Shown here: piece after piece, positions 23,640-33,309 of the stretch | Position numbering within the stretch: the stretch's first letter is position 1 | Layout of the letters: each line of letters begins with the position of its first letter | Assembly (NCBI GenBank): GCA_030248195.1 | Contig: JASAND010006544.1 | Span: 1-64,000 of the forward strand | Origin: Trissonchulus latispiculum | Taxonomy: Eukaryota > Nematoda > Enoplea > Enoplida > Ironidae | Direction of reading: 5' to 3' | Length of the DNA: 64,000 nucleotides | Position numbers and translations under genes: made by a program | Notes under the pieces: generated by a model | Seen by the model: the letters and a program-made list of their open reading frames with translations, nothing else | The model's database searches: none | What the model was told of the DNA's origin: nothing

Positions 23640-26396
23640 CGTTTTCCTTGACCAAACCGGCTCAAATTTGGAGCACATACTAAGGATATGTGGCCCAGTC
23701 TTCACACCAAATCTGAACCTTCCAGCTGTATCCATGCTAGAGCTATGTGTGACGAAGCCCGAAATTCTTGTTCGGCTCTGCCCGAAAATTCACACATTTT
23801 TGGCCAAAACTATATACAGATATCAAAAGCCAAAAGGACATTTGCATATATGCTGTACCTCTATATCTGTCCTAAAATCGTGCAAAAAATCAGCGATTTT
23901 TAGGGTAAATGCGTAACCATTTATGACCTCGAATATGGGTCGCTACGGCTGCAGGCAGCAGAGCAGTCCTATGTTAAAGCGTGATTGACGAAGCTAGTTG
24001 CAACCTACACTGCCTAGTTCATGCTCATATTGTCATATGGAGACACTTTTGTTGGTATAATATTAGGTATTTAGCCCTTTACACGTTTGAGCTGAATCAA
24101 AGATAAAACTTCAACATCAAAAACTTTCACGGTCAGCAGTACACACAGATTCCACCAATTTTTGGCCAAAACTATTCGCAGATATCAAAAGCCAAAAGGA
24201 GTTTGACATGCATATTATGGTTCAATACTAGTCCTCAAGCAAAAATTGAGCAATTTTTACAGGGAATGTGTAACCATTTATGACCTCGCATATAGGTCGC
24301 TACGGCTGCAGGCAACAGAGTAGTCCTGTGTTAAAGCGTCATTAACGAAGCTAGTTGCTACCTACACTGCCTAATTCATGCTCATAATATTGTTATATGG
24401 AGACACTTTTGTATAGGTCGCTACGGCTGCAGGCAGCAGAGTAGGCGTATATCAAAGAGCCATTGGCGAGCTAATTGCATCCTAGAGTGCTTTAATGTTG
24501 GCTAACTGAGTTATCATACAGTTACGCAATTGTCGCTGAAATATTGTTCGGTAGTGCATTAATGGTATATAATTTGTCTTTTGTCTAAACTCCCGTTAAC
24601 ATTACTAATGTTCAACTAACTTATTGGTTTACTGCTGTACGAAGACGTACACTTTTGCTTGTTTTCTGAATGCCTCTCGAATTTTAAGTCAAAATAAACT
24701 AATTTCTGTTTTACACGTATATACCGAAAATAGAAAAGGTCTCAATTAGTTCGCTATTTAAAAGTTTTTTGTTTATTCGAAACAGTCACTGTTCAAAATG
24801 TTGCCACGGACATCGTCGTCGGTCGCTTGGAATTCGTAATGTTCCATGTAGTTGTCCCTGTCAATTGAATTTATTGGCTTTTGATTGTTGGATGATGCCA
24901 TTGTGGACTGGGCAAAAAGCCGGCTGAACAAAAAGCATATTAATTATATAAACGAAAAACTATCCATATTAAGGTTTATGGAAATCCTGCGAAGAAAGCG
25001 GACCACTTCCAACCGCTTACTATTAGCGACAGTAGGGACATATAACTGAAGATGTACATGCTTAGCCACTGACGCATTTTCTAGCGCAATAAGCAAATTT
25101 TTATTTATGTTCAAAACATTGCCAAATAATGTTTGGTCGAAATCAAGCCAAGAAAGAAACTTTGGTCAGTAATTTCCGAGATGAAGATTAGGTGCTACAA
25201 AAATGCATGTTTTGCAACATAAAATAACTAAACTAGTGAATGATTATTTTGTGCTATTAATGGAAAATGTCACTACGTATGTGGTTCAAACGAATTTTAT
25301 TTACTCATAATTTTATTTATATACTCATTTACTCAAATTAGTGACACAAAAAGGCAGGTTACTATATTCTGCTTTGTAGCATTAAACGTTAATTGCATAT
25401 ATTTCTTCAAATAAATTTTAAAGGTAGTGTTGTGTTATACCTGAAGAAAGATGCAATTTGATGCCACTTAAGTATTCTTCAGATTGAAAACGGAGCTGTC
25501 CGGTAACGGTTTTGACACGCTTCATTTCCTCAGCTAATAGTTTTGGTTTTAAACAAAAGACAAATTGCTTACCATTAGAAACCATTCCAAACAATGTTTC
25601 AGCGACAACTGACGAACCGTACGATCATTCAGTTTAAACGTATGATAATTCAATTAGCCAATATTAAGCACTCTGGGCTGCAATTAGCTCGCCAATAGCG
25701 CTTTGATATACGGCTATTCTCCTGCCTGCAGCCGTAGCGACCTATACGCGAGGTCATAAATGGCTTCACATTCCCCTTAAAAATTGCTCAATTTTTGCAT
25801 GATGTTAGGATTAGTATTGAACCATAATATACATGTCAAACTCCTTTTGGCTTTTGATATCTGCGAATAGTTTCGGCCAAAAATTGGTGGAATCTGTGTG
25901 TACTGCTGACCGGGAAAGTTTTTGTTGTTGAAGTTTTATCTTTGATTCAGCTCAAATGTGTAAAGGCCGAAATACCTAATATTATACCAACAAAAGTGTC
26001 TCCATATGACAATATTATGAGCATGAATTAGGCAGTGTAGGTAGCAACTAGCTTCGTTAATGACGCTTTAACACAGGACTACTCTGCTGCCTGCAGCCGT
26101 AGCGACCTATATGCGAGGTCATAAATGGTTACACATTCCCTGTAAAAATTGCTCAATTTTTGCATGAGGACTAGTATTGAACCATAATATGCATGTCAAA
26201 CTCCTTTTGGCTTTTGATATCTGCGAATAGTTTTGGCCAAAAATTGGTGGAATCTGTGTGTACTGCTGACCGTGAAAGTTTTTGATGTTGAAGTTTTATC
26301 TTTGATTCAGCTCAAACGTGTAAAGGGCTAAATACCTAATATTATACCAACAAAAGTGTCTCCATATGACAATATGAGCATGAACTAGGCAGTGTA
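23640..26396. mobile_element. Large foldback element made of 350-bp units
   Basis: Units of about 350 bp, marked by GGTCGCTACGGCTGCAGGCA, TCAAAAGCCAAAAGGA and TATGGAGACACTTTTGT, occur twice in one orientation on the left (23,640-24,420, then a partial unit) and twice inverted on the right (about 25,690-26,396). Inverted similarity continues inward (GGCGAGCTAATTGCA, TTGTCGCTGAAA.ATTGTT), leaving a loop at about 24,560-25,610. The loop holds the small ORF at 24,773-24,901. No transposase is visible. Confidence 0.75.
24773..24901 (-). CDS. YME..FQATD small ORF in foldback loop (42 aa)
   Basis: The ATG is at 24,901 and the TAA at 24,773. The protein begins MASSNNQKPINSIDRDNYME, continues HYEFQATDDDVRGNILN and ends in CFE. 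It shares I..E/D-x-YME...FQATD with the two ORFs in the foldback element at 6.3-7.5 kb, and it has an acceptor-like TTTTTGTTCAG about 25 bp upstream of the ATG. The DNA around it is not otherwise similar to the 6-7 kb element. Function unknown. Conservation of the motif in two unrelated repeat elements argues that it is a true coding exon or a module carried by both. Confidence 0.45.
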   Translation of the reverse strand: MASSNNQKPINSIDRDNYMEHYEFQATDDDVRGNILNSDCFE

Positions 26397-26404
26397 TATA
26401 TATA

Positions 26405-26700
26405 TATATACTAGTGTGTGTATATATATTATACTCTTACTGTATTAGACTTGACGCCCTTCTCGTCCTCCCCAACGGCAGGACACTCCGGAGCAGCCGT
26501 CAACCTCGCGGACGAGGCGTGCCAGCTCCAGCTCTACTCCATCTCTATGCCCCAAGAAACAGCTGAATTGGATATAGCAGCCCTGACTCTTGACATTGAT
26601 CCGGGCTGTGTCTCATTTGCTCAAACTGTATATAGTGTACATATAGTGTGTGTGTGGGTGGGTGGGTGGGTGGGTGGGCGGGTGTGTGTGTCTTTCTCAG
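26405..26700 (+). other. GC-richer stretch with open frame, then (GTGG)n
   Basis: A plus-strand frame (26,418-26,640) reads NLADEACQLQLYSISMPQE and is richer in G/C than its surroundings, so it could be an isolated exon. I recognise no family and see no convincing splice sites. It ends in a GTGG/GTGT simple repeat (26,648-26,692). Confidence 0.25.
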
Positions 26701-27535
26701 GCGCGTAGCCAGTGGGTGGAAATGGGGAACCCTCCCGGCATTGTGGAAGCCCCCTATTCTTCCTGTCATGTCCCAACACCCATTGATCAGAAAATTTTCG
26801 AGCCTTCAGCGCGAATGCAGGGCTGTTTTCCAATATAGTGCGTTTATAACACCAAAAATAAGTTGGAAATAGTGTAGATGCTTACCCTATTTTGTCTAGT
26901 TTTATCAGTCATTGCATCATTTGCTTGCATAAAAATTGTTTTCAAATAATAAAGGATGTTAAAAGATCTCTAAAAGGGCTCTCCCACTTTTTGGGTTCCC
27001 CTCTCACTATAAGGTGCCAAAAATGCCAGATTTTAAGGATTTTTGGTCAAAATTTTCAAAACTTCCGGCTCCGTCGAAATTTTTTGGTCAAATATCGTCT
27101 ATTTGGTACTCAAACTCAATTTTTAAGCACTTTTTAGCACAGTTATAGCAGTATATGTAAAAAATAGGCTATTCTTACTGTATGTTTGGAATTTTTAGAC
27201 CATTTTATCCCCCCACTGTCCCCACCCCCAGTTTTTTCGCTTAAAATAAACCCAGTGAAATAGTAGTATATACATTTCTTATGATTAAAGATGTATACAT
27301 GTATATATAATTTTTGTCCCGCTTTCATATAGGCTTGTCATGTTTATTTTTTGTTGAATTGTTTACGCAGTGAAACCACTAGTTTTGTTAATCAATTAAT
27401 AAAATACCTTTAGGTATGTGGGTACTTATTGTAGCTCATTCTAAGGAAAATCCAGGTTTCGTTCCATGACCAAAAAATGTATGTACATGTACTTAATCTG
27501 AGGGCCTTCCCTTTTGTATGCAGTTATCATCATAG
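26701..27535. other. No gene seen
   Basis: Text such as GGCGCGTAGCCAGTGGGTGG at 26,701 looks like the end of a dispersed repeat, but no partner end was found. The rest is AT-rich with G or C tracts and has no supported gene. Confidence 0.4.
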
Positions 27536-27539
27536 GTGT

Positions 27540-27935
27540 GGCTGGCCAAAAAATCGGGGGGGGGGTGGGAGGGCGTGGGGTCGTCTCGAGGGTGAGCGAT
27601 GCCCAAGAATTGCCAAAAACCTCAGTTTCAATTTTTGCAATTTTCAGCAAAAACTCGGGGGAGGAGGAACATTTAAAAATTTGGAGGAGGGGCGCCAAAA
27701 TGTTTTCTTGGTGGGAGCCTCCACCACCACACCCTCTCTCTCAACCCCCTCCCCACCCAACACATCTATGAGGTGGGGGAGGGGTGTTACCCCAACCAAT
27801 ACTATATTTTGGCGCCCCCACCCCTAGATTTCCAAATTTCGCAACCCCCCCTTTTTGACGCAAAAGTTGCCAAAAATCGCACAAAATCAGGATACGTCCA
27901 CTTTAGGAGACTTCCCCCACCCTCATCCTTGCACC
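27540..27935. repeat. G-rich/C-rich inverted repeat
   Basis: The left half (GGGGGAGGAGGAAC, AATTTGGAGGAGGGGCGCCA) is inverted on the right (TTGGCGCCCCCACCCC, GATTTCCAAATTT) around a centre near 27,750. Likely another short non-autonomous foldback element. Frames here are composition artefacts. Confidence 0.5.
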
Positions 27936-28056
27936 ATCCGCATGTAAGAAAAAGTATTTGGACATACACGATTATCTGTTACCTATTTCCGGTATCTGTT
28001 GCACCATCCACATGTGCTTCAGTAAATCCACGTAAGCCAAACCATAGCTAGCTATA

Positions 28057-28503
28057 TACTGTCAATTGCACTAAATCAAGTATGCCCTGAATTTGTCCGG
28101 ACAATTGTCCAGACTAATTAAATATCAGTGGCCAGGGCAGTGTAACTGGATGGCCGTTGAAATTAGTCGGGACATTTGTCCGGACTAAATCCCTTAAAGG
28201 AACTTCTCAGACTAAATGTCTCAGACAAAAGTCCTGACTAAAATTTGTCTGTAAAAATTCTCATTTTTTGGAAATATGTGCGGACTAATTTATTCTGTCT
28301 GGACATTTGTCCGGCACTATTCTCTGTCTGGACAATAGTGTGGACATGTCCGAGACTAATTTTTTGTCTTGGACATTTCCTGACTAAATGCGATTTGTCT
28401 GGACTAATTGTCCGGACAGCTGTCCGGACAAAAATTATTCCGGACAAGTCTAGACAAAAATTTTTTGTCTTGGACATGTCCAGACTAATGTCCATTTTCC
28501 AGA
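28057..28503. mobile_element. Element of GTCCGGAC-type palindromic words
   Basis: About 450 bp dominated by the dyad word GTCCGGAC and relatives (TTGTCTGGACA, GTCCAGAC, AGTCCGGAC) joined by CTAAT or TTAGT, in both orientations. It is flanked by the 9-bp direct repeat CTAGCTATA (28,048-28,056 and 28,504-28,512), which reads as a target duplication. It sits at the broken end of a gypsy fragment. No coding capacity and no clear terminal inverted repeat. Confidence 0.6.
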
Positions 28504-28512
28504 CTAGCTATA

Positions 28513-29241
28513 CATTTCGCGTCGAGTTGAACGTGACGGACCCATTAGAGCCTTATGTGGCTGATTAGTTGAATTTTCGTCCAAATCTTCACTTTCGTTA
28601 TCTGACGAATCTGACAGAGCTTGATCTGAACAAGAACTTTCCGAGGAATCATACTCAAAAAATCTTCCGGGAAAATCTGTGTCAGGAGTCTTACAAGAAT
28701 GCCTTTTCTGACCACGTTTCGATATTTGTTTCGACTTCTTTTGTCCTGCCATGAATTATCGTCATTTTTATCTTTGATGTTACTGTTAATAGTTTCCCTC
28801 TCCACGTTCAAAAATAAATCATTTGCTGCCTTTTCCTCTGGTTCAGGTGGCTCATCAATAGTTCTAAGACGTTTTAAACGTGTAGTTACCTGATCTGGTT
28901 ATGTTTCCATAGTTATTTCCATGCTATATGTCGTATTTTCATTTTTCACCTCTGACTTTTTATAAATTGAGGCATCTGAGCTATTTGCAGCATTAGTTGT
29001 ACAGGTTTCATCTAGACTGTTTGAAGCCTTCAGCCTCGTGTCCCCACATTCAGGGACATTAGCCGTCGTGCTTGAACCTACAGATAATCCCTGATAATCC
29101 CTGACTACCTGCCCCAGCTACACTAGTACTAGATATTGGCATAAGGCCAGGTGCCCCTTGGTGTGCTAATATTGGCACCAACTTGTATTTGAGAAAGCAG
29201 AAGGATTTCCCGTAGAAAATCTGCTGTTTTCCCAAGCACAA
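28513..29241 (-). pseudogene. Gypsy fragment, protease N-terminal region
   Basis: A paralogue of the 13.4-kb element. RGQKRHSCKTPDTDFPGRFF and ESSCSDQALSDSSDNESEDL correspond to the basic and acidic Ser-rich part upstream of the retropepsin motif at 17.3-18.6 kb, and KLVPILAHQGAPG corresponds to the segment before it. Several frame changes. The retropepsin site itself is absent; the low-coordinate side is cut at the GTCCGGAC element. Confidence 0.8.
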
Positions 29242-29278
29242 TACTGTTGTAATTTAAACCTATATTTACTATCTCTTT

Positions 29279-30115
29279 AAGGTGGTGGTATTCGTTTGTG
29301 CAGTGCTTTTGTGGTAGTTTTCTGAAAAGCTATAACTTTCGCAATTTTGGGAGTTGGAATGAGCTTTATACATCGTTCTAAAGCTTATAATCTGTACATT
29401 CACATGAGCTTACGAGACCAGTAAAATTAGCACAAAACTAGCAAACATTTTCTGACATACTGACAACTGACAGGCTAAATATATACCAAAAATTTTTGAA
29501 CTTGGATTTCTCAAAACTGTAGAATCGGCCAAAATTTTTTCTTGTGCCATGATATGAAGGGCATTTGCGCCGAGGGTCTTTTTTTAGATTTGGCTCAAAA
29601 AGCTTCAATACTCCAGAAAATCCGGCAAATGTGTGGTAACACGAAATTTTGCAACTTTGTATTTAGTTTTTTCGCAACTGGAGATGTTTTAGCTCAAACC
29701 AAGAAAGTCCCTCCGCAATAGTGCCAATTTTCATCCAGCCAGAAATTACGCGAATCCATTGCGTAGTTTTTTGAGAAATCGATGTTCAAAACAAAATAAT
29801 AGCAGTTTTTGCCAAAATGGTTTTTCGGCCAAATCTCTATCATAAAGCAACGAATCCCAGCTAATAGGCACTGATAAAATGGGAAATTAGACCTCGTATC
29901 GATTGAGTATAAATAACCGAAAATTGTTCTTACGATTTAGCAGTAATTTTGAAAAAACTGATTTTTTCGAAAATGGCCGTTTTTTGACCCCAAAAATCGT
30001 TTTTGGCTATGCTGACTTAACCACAAGAGATAGCTCAAAGGTTGTAAAGGCAAAAATGTTTGTTTTTGTACCCTCTTTCCATCCATAACAACCAATCTGA
30101 TGTATCGACCACCTA
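29279..30115. mobile_element. TTAA-type dispersed repeat, long copy
   Basis: Begins TTAAGGTGGTGGTATTC. The same terminus occurs at 57,617, at 63,733 and, inverted, at the right edge of the insertion ending at 38,535. The following 130 bp (TTGTGCAGTGCTTTTG; GGAGTTGGAATGAG) match the inverted copy at 38,345-38,535. The right part (CTCAAAGGTTGTAAAGGC, TTTGTACCCTCTTTC) recurs inverted at the window end. TTAA ends suggest a piggyBac-like non-autonomous family; no transposase is present. Confidence 0.6.
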
Positions 30116-30120
30116 ATTGG

Positions 30121-30263
30121 TGTGTCGGATACTGAGACTAGTTATAGTGCAACCGCATCAGTATCATAGCATTTACCACAATGAGATTAACAATAAGATA
30201 TATCGTTTATATACGTTTAAGTGACCAATCACAGTTTATTCTTCATGTAGAAGGCTGATGTGT
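30121..30263 (-). repeat. Possible LTR remnant of second gypsy element
   Basis: Starts TGTCGGATACTGAGACTAG directly downstream of the last coding part of the second gypsy element. Position and TG start suit a 3' LTR, but no matching copy upstream was found in the window. Confidence 0.3.
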
Positions 30264-30983
30264 TCAATCTTCATTGGCAATACTCATCATCGTGTGTCTC
30301 ACCATTCCAATGGTGTTGGATCGGATCACGGACACATCATCATCCCTCCTTCTTTGTGCCCGGGGGGAGAACCGGTGAGGAGGAATACCCTTTGTAGTTC
30401 GTGTCGAACGCCTTAGGAGGGTCCCACCATCCTGACTTTTGATGGACACGACGTCCGCTTCACTCGTGGGCTCGAAGTACCGGCGTATTTTCCGAGCATT
30501 CCAAACTTGGTGATCGCTGAGGTGGTAGGTATAGTCCCCAAGGACAGCTTGAACGACCAAGTCCTGTGGCCAAGGGCTTTGTCCTTTCAGGCATTGTGGA
30601 CGCCTGACCACCACTTTGTCGCCAACCTTATATGGACCCCGGTTATATAGCATTCTTTGATCCGGCTGGAATATTTGCTTTCGGACGCGACCACTTGGAT
30701 TTCCGGGTTTTATCGACTTCCGGCTTGAATTGTGCACTGTCACCATGCCATGGACCCAGTCGGGTTCAGATATTGGCTCCCAGATCCCTTGCTGTACCAT
30801 CGACTGGATTTCTTTTTCGACTGCTGAACGTCCAGCGAGAGGGACTACGCGTAATTTGGACGCGGCAGGTTTAACGTCGTGGACGGCCGCGACGCTGGTT
30901 CTAGGACATACCAAAGGGTGTGCTTCCATGGTTGTCGGATCTAAAACCAGCTTCAGGTTTCTGATGGCGTCCAGGCCAAGCAT
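30264..30983 (-). pseudogene. Second gypsy: protease/RT start fused to integrase end
   Basis: A 239-codon open frame. Its first part (MLGLDAIRNLKLVLDPTTME, then AVEKEIQSMVQQGIWEPIS) is the protease-RT linker and RT N-terminus of a K02A2.6-type gypsy element. After GMVTVHNSS it passes straight into an integrase C-terminus (YNRGPYKVGDKVVVRRPQ; DYTYHLSDHQVWNARKIRRY). The RT palm, RNase H and integrase core, normally about 3 kb, are missing. The frame stays open across the deletion, so either a deletion derivative was itself mobilised or the deletion is recent and in frame by chance. Confidence 0.8.
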
Positions 30984-30989
30984 GGGCTG

Positions 30990-31750
30990 GCAGTGATCTA
31001 GTAGAACGTAGACTTGGAGAGCCGATTTTTGATTTTCGGCAGTGGCAGTCGGCAGTTTTTTCCGACAACACCTTTCGAAGTGCCCCAGGTTTCTGCAGAA
31101 GTTGCAAGTGCTGCTCTGGGCTGGGCAACTGCCAGATTTGTAGACGTAACCTGATATACCACATCCGTAGCAGAATTTAGAGGTTGTGTCAGCAGGATTG
31201 TTTGAATCTTTTTTCTCTCGGCATGCCGGTTGATTGGGGTGGTGTGATATCCGGAAAACAGCACTGACAGATACAGGTTTCTGTAATGAGCGTTGTCAAA
31301 TTGTGCTGTTTCGGCCGCTTGCATCATTTGATGGATTTTCATCAAGTTTGGTTCGAGTTCTTCTAGCAGTTTAAGACGAGTTGGACCGTGTCGACATCCG
31401 TTTACCAATCGTATGGCTAGGAATTTGTCTTCTTGGATTCCAAAATCGCAGTCAGAAGCCAGTGTTCTCAATGCAGCGAGATATTCTGCTGCAGTTTCAT
31501 TGACTCATTGATGTCGGCAGAAGAAGTCGACTGGGGCTCGCACTTTACTCACTGATTTATCAAAAGGATCGCGCACGGCTTGGGAGTATGCTTGATACCG
31601 CGCAACATCTTGCTGAAAGGCGATTGGGTGGGAGGAGATCATCCGACATCCCTTTGTTCCGAGTAAGTGTATAGTATAGTGGTTTTTGTCAGCTTCTGTG
31701 AGCTTATCGTCATTCTTCGGTTACGGTTGTTCAGGTATAGGTAGTTCTCG
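30990..31750 (-). pseudogene. Second gypsy: gag with CCHC zinc knuckle
   Basis: Gag core frame 30,998-31,471 (LRTLASDCDFGIQEDKFLAI, RLVNGCRHGPTRLKLLEELE) preceded by an in-frame TGA near 31,508. In another frame the CCHC knuckle CNFCRNLGHFERCC (C-X2-C-X4-H-X4-C) lies near 31,060-31,105. The retropepsin D-S/T-G motif is not clear. Frameshifts separate the parts. Unrelated in sequence to the gag at 18.6-19.5 kb. Confidence 0.8.
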
Positions 31751-31774
31751 AACAATCCTGGAGTGAAGCGTACG

Positions 31775-32225
31775 GAAAAAAGTAATGGTAAAATGGCTAA
31801 ACGGGCAGCTCTTGTTCCTTCGCCTCTAGTAAAGGCTGCAACACCACCGATTCAACCTGCTGTGAAGTTGGTTATGGATGACACTCCTAGCCTAATTCAA
31901 CTTTTCCTGAACATTTACGCAATAAAGCGTCTCCATTCTTATTCTTACAACATGTTAATGTAGAAACAGATGACAACGGTCGAGTTATTTCTCCTGACAA
32001 AACATTTGGTTCAAATTTGTATGATTTGGCAATTAAGATACTTCATAACTCCGGTGAAGTTTAGTCCACAGCAACCTCTAGATGCTCCTAAGTTTGAACA
32101 GTTTCTAGCATCTGTACCCAAACCAGCTTTGGGTGTAGGACATATTTCTGAATCAATCAAGTGGTTAAAATATGAAACCTAGCACACTGATGCAGCAACA
32201 GGAAAACTTAAGTCTGAGTTTGTGA
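31775..32225 (+). pseudogene. Unidentified viral-type ORF upstream of NADAR
   Basis: A decayed plus-strand coding stretch. One frame starts MAKRAALVPSPLVKAATPP (ATG near 31,792). Another carries DDNGRVISPDKTFGSNLYDL near 31,965-32,025. A third carries PKFEQFLASVPKPALGVGHI near 32,088-32,150. The order suggests one gene with two frameshifts. I recognise no family. It shares strand and spacing with the NADAR and TBP-like genes that follow, so I place it in the same former viral or Polinton-like gene block. Confidence 0.5.
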
Positions 32226-32301
32226 GCTAAAGACAAGTGTTAAAGAACTTAAAATGCCTACCTGCTACTGTTTCACTTTAGATAGCCAACCAATGATTGT
32301 G

Positions 32302-32771
32302 TTTCATTCTGGCTAGTCGCCGTTTATTAATTTCTATATTTCTCATTTCACATTAAGTGGCATTGAATACAACTGTGTTGAACAGTACTATCAAAGTGAG
32401 AAGGCCAAATTCTTTAGTGATGTCTACACATATCGTGAGATTATCAAAGCCAAGTCACCTCGCATTCACAAAGAGCACGCGAAGGGAATCAAAGGATTTG
32501 ATAAGAATAAATGAATGGTTGTTGCTGAAGACGTTATGCTCAAGAGTGTGCGAGCCAAGTTTGCTCAAAATGAACGATTACGAGACCTTTTAATTGAGAC
32601 TAAGATTGTATCATTGCCGAAGCTTCGAAGTATGATAGCTATCGGGGTATCGGTTTGGACATTAACGATGAAACGGTTATAAAAGTAAACGATTGGCCTG
32701 GAGAGAATGTCCTTGCACAACTATTAATAAGCATCAGAAATGAATATCGTCAATTTAATTGTTACAACTGA
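32302..32771 (+). pseudogene. NADAR (YbiA-like) domain gene, decayed
   Basis: The family pattern is clear. FHSG(stop)SPFINFY comes at the start (32,302 onward), then GIEYNCVEQYYQSEKAKFF, KGIKGFDKNK followed by a stop where the family has Trp, then VRAKFAQNERLRDLLIETK. After a frameshift near 32,612 come YRGIGLDIND and WPGENVLAQLLISIRNEY. In-frame stops are TAG 32,314-32,316 and TGA 32,512-32,514. NADAR proteins bind ADP-ribose derivatives, and some act as ADP-ribosyl glycosidases that remove ADP-ribose from DNA guanine. The 3' end overlaps the next gene by 32 bp, a compact virus-like arrangement. Alternative origin: an unrelated host gene caught between elements, which the overlap makes less likely. 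Confidence 0.82.
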
Positions 32772-33180
32772 CTTTAAGCGTTCTATAGATTTGTACAGTT
32801 TACCCCTTAAATATAATCCCAAACGTTTCAGTGGTGCTACGTTGAGATTGTTGCAAGCATTTTGCAATGGTCGTATAGTACGTCTTGGTGCTAATAATGT
32901 TAATAAAGCCTATGAAACTCTTAACGAGTGTGCTGAGTTTTTGAGTAGGTTAGGATATATTGTACAACCGTGGGAACCCAAAATACAAAATATTGCAGGC
33001 ACTTGCGACATAGGGAGAAAGCTCGACTTGTCTTGGCTCTATAATTACTTGAAACATGGATATGCTTTGAATTTCACCCGCGATTACACTTACAATACAA
33101 TTACACAATTACACAATTACAATTACACTTGAATTGAAGGTTGCTAGCACTGCATTAATTCTCTATTCTGGAAACTAGAA
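32740..33180 (+). pseudogene. TATA-binding-protein-like gene, truncated
   Basis: The ATG at 32,740 opens 130 codons. The first TBP-type repeat is visible: a start INVNLIV-like strand (MNIVNLIVTTDFKRSIDLYS), KYNPKRFSGATLRL, then GRIVRLGANNVNKAYETLNE, CAEFLSRLGY and the inter-repeat segment KIQNIAGTCDIG. At 33,088-33,130 an ACAATT/ACACTT expansion brings a stop; past it KVASTALILYSGN (33,137-33,178) looks like the second repeat. TBP fits into the minor groove of promoter DNA to start transcription. Compared with cellular TBP it is diverged and lacks the usual high conservation, so a viral TBP-like factor is more likely than a host copy. Confidence 0.72.
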
Positions 33181-33309
33181 ATAAATCACTAGAGCAACTA
33201 CATCGCTCACATAGCGAATTACTAAAAGTTATAAATTTATATACTTATGTATACTATGTATACTTAGTTAACTATACAAAACCGAAAAACTGCACTGCTT
33301 TGTGGGGCA

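Noticed and set aside
23920..26400. Possible CRISPR-like or satellite array from repeated GGTCGCTACGGCTGCAGG
   Set aside because: Copies are few, about 350 bp apart and inverted across a centre; this is a eukaryotic foldback element.
26418..26640. Host exon with higher GC content
   Set aside because: No convincing splice sites or family match; kept only as a weak note.
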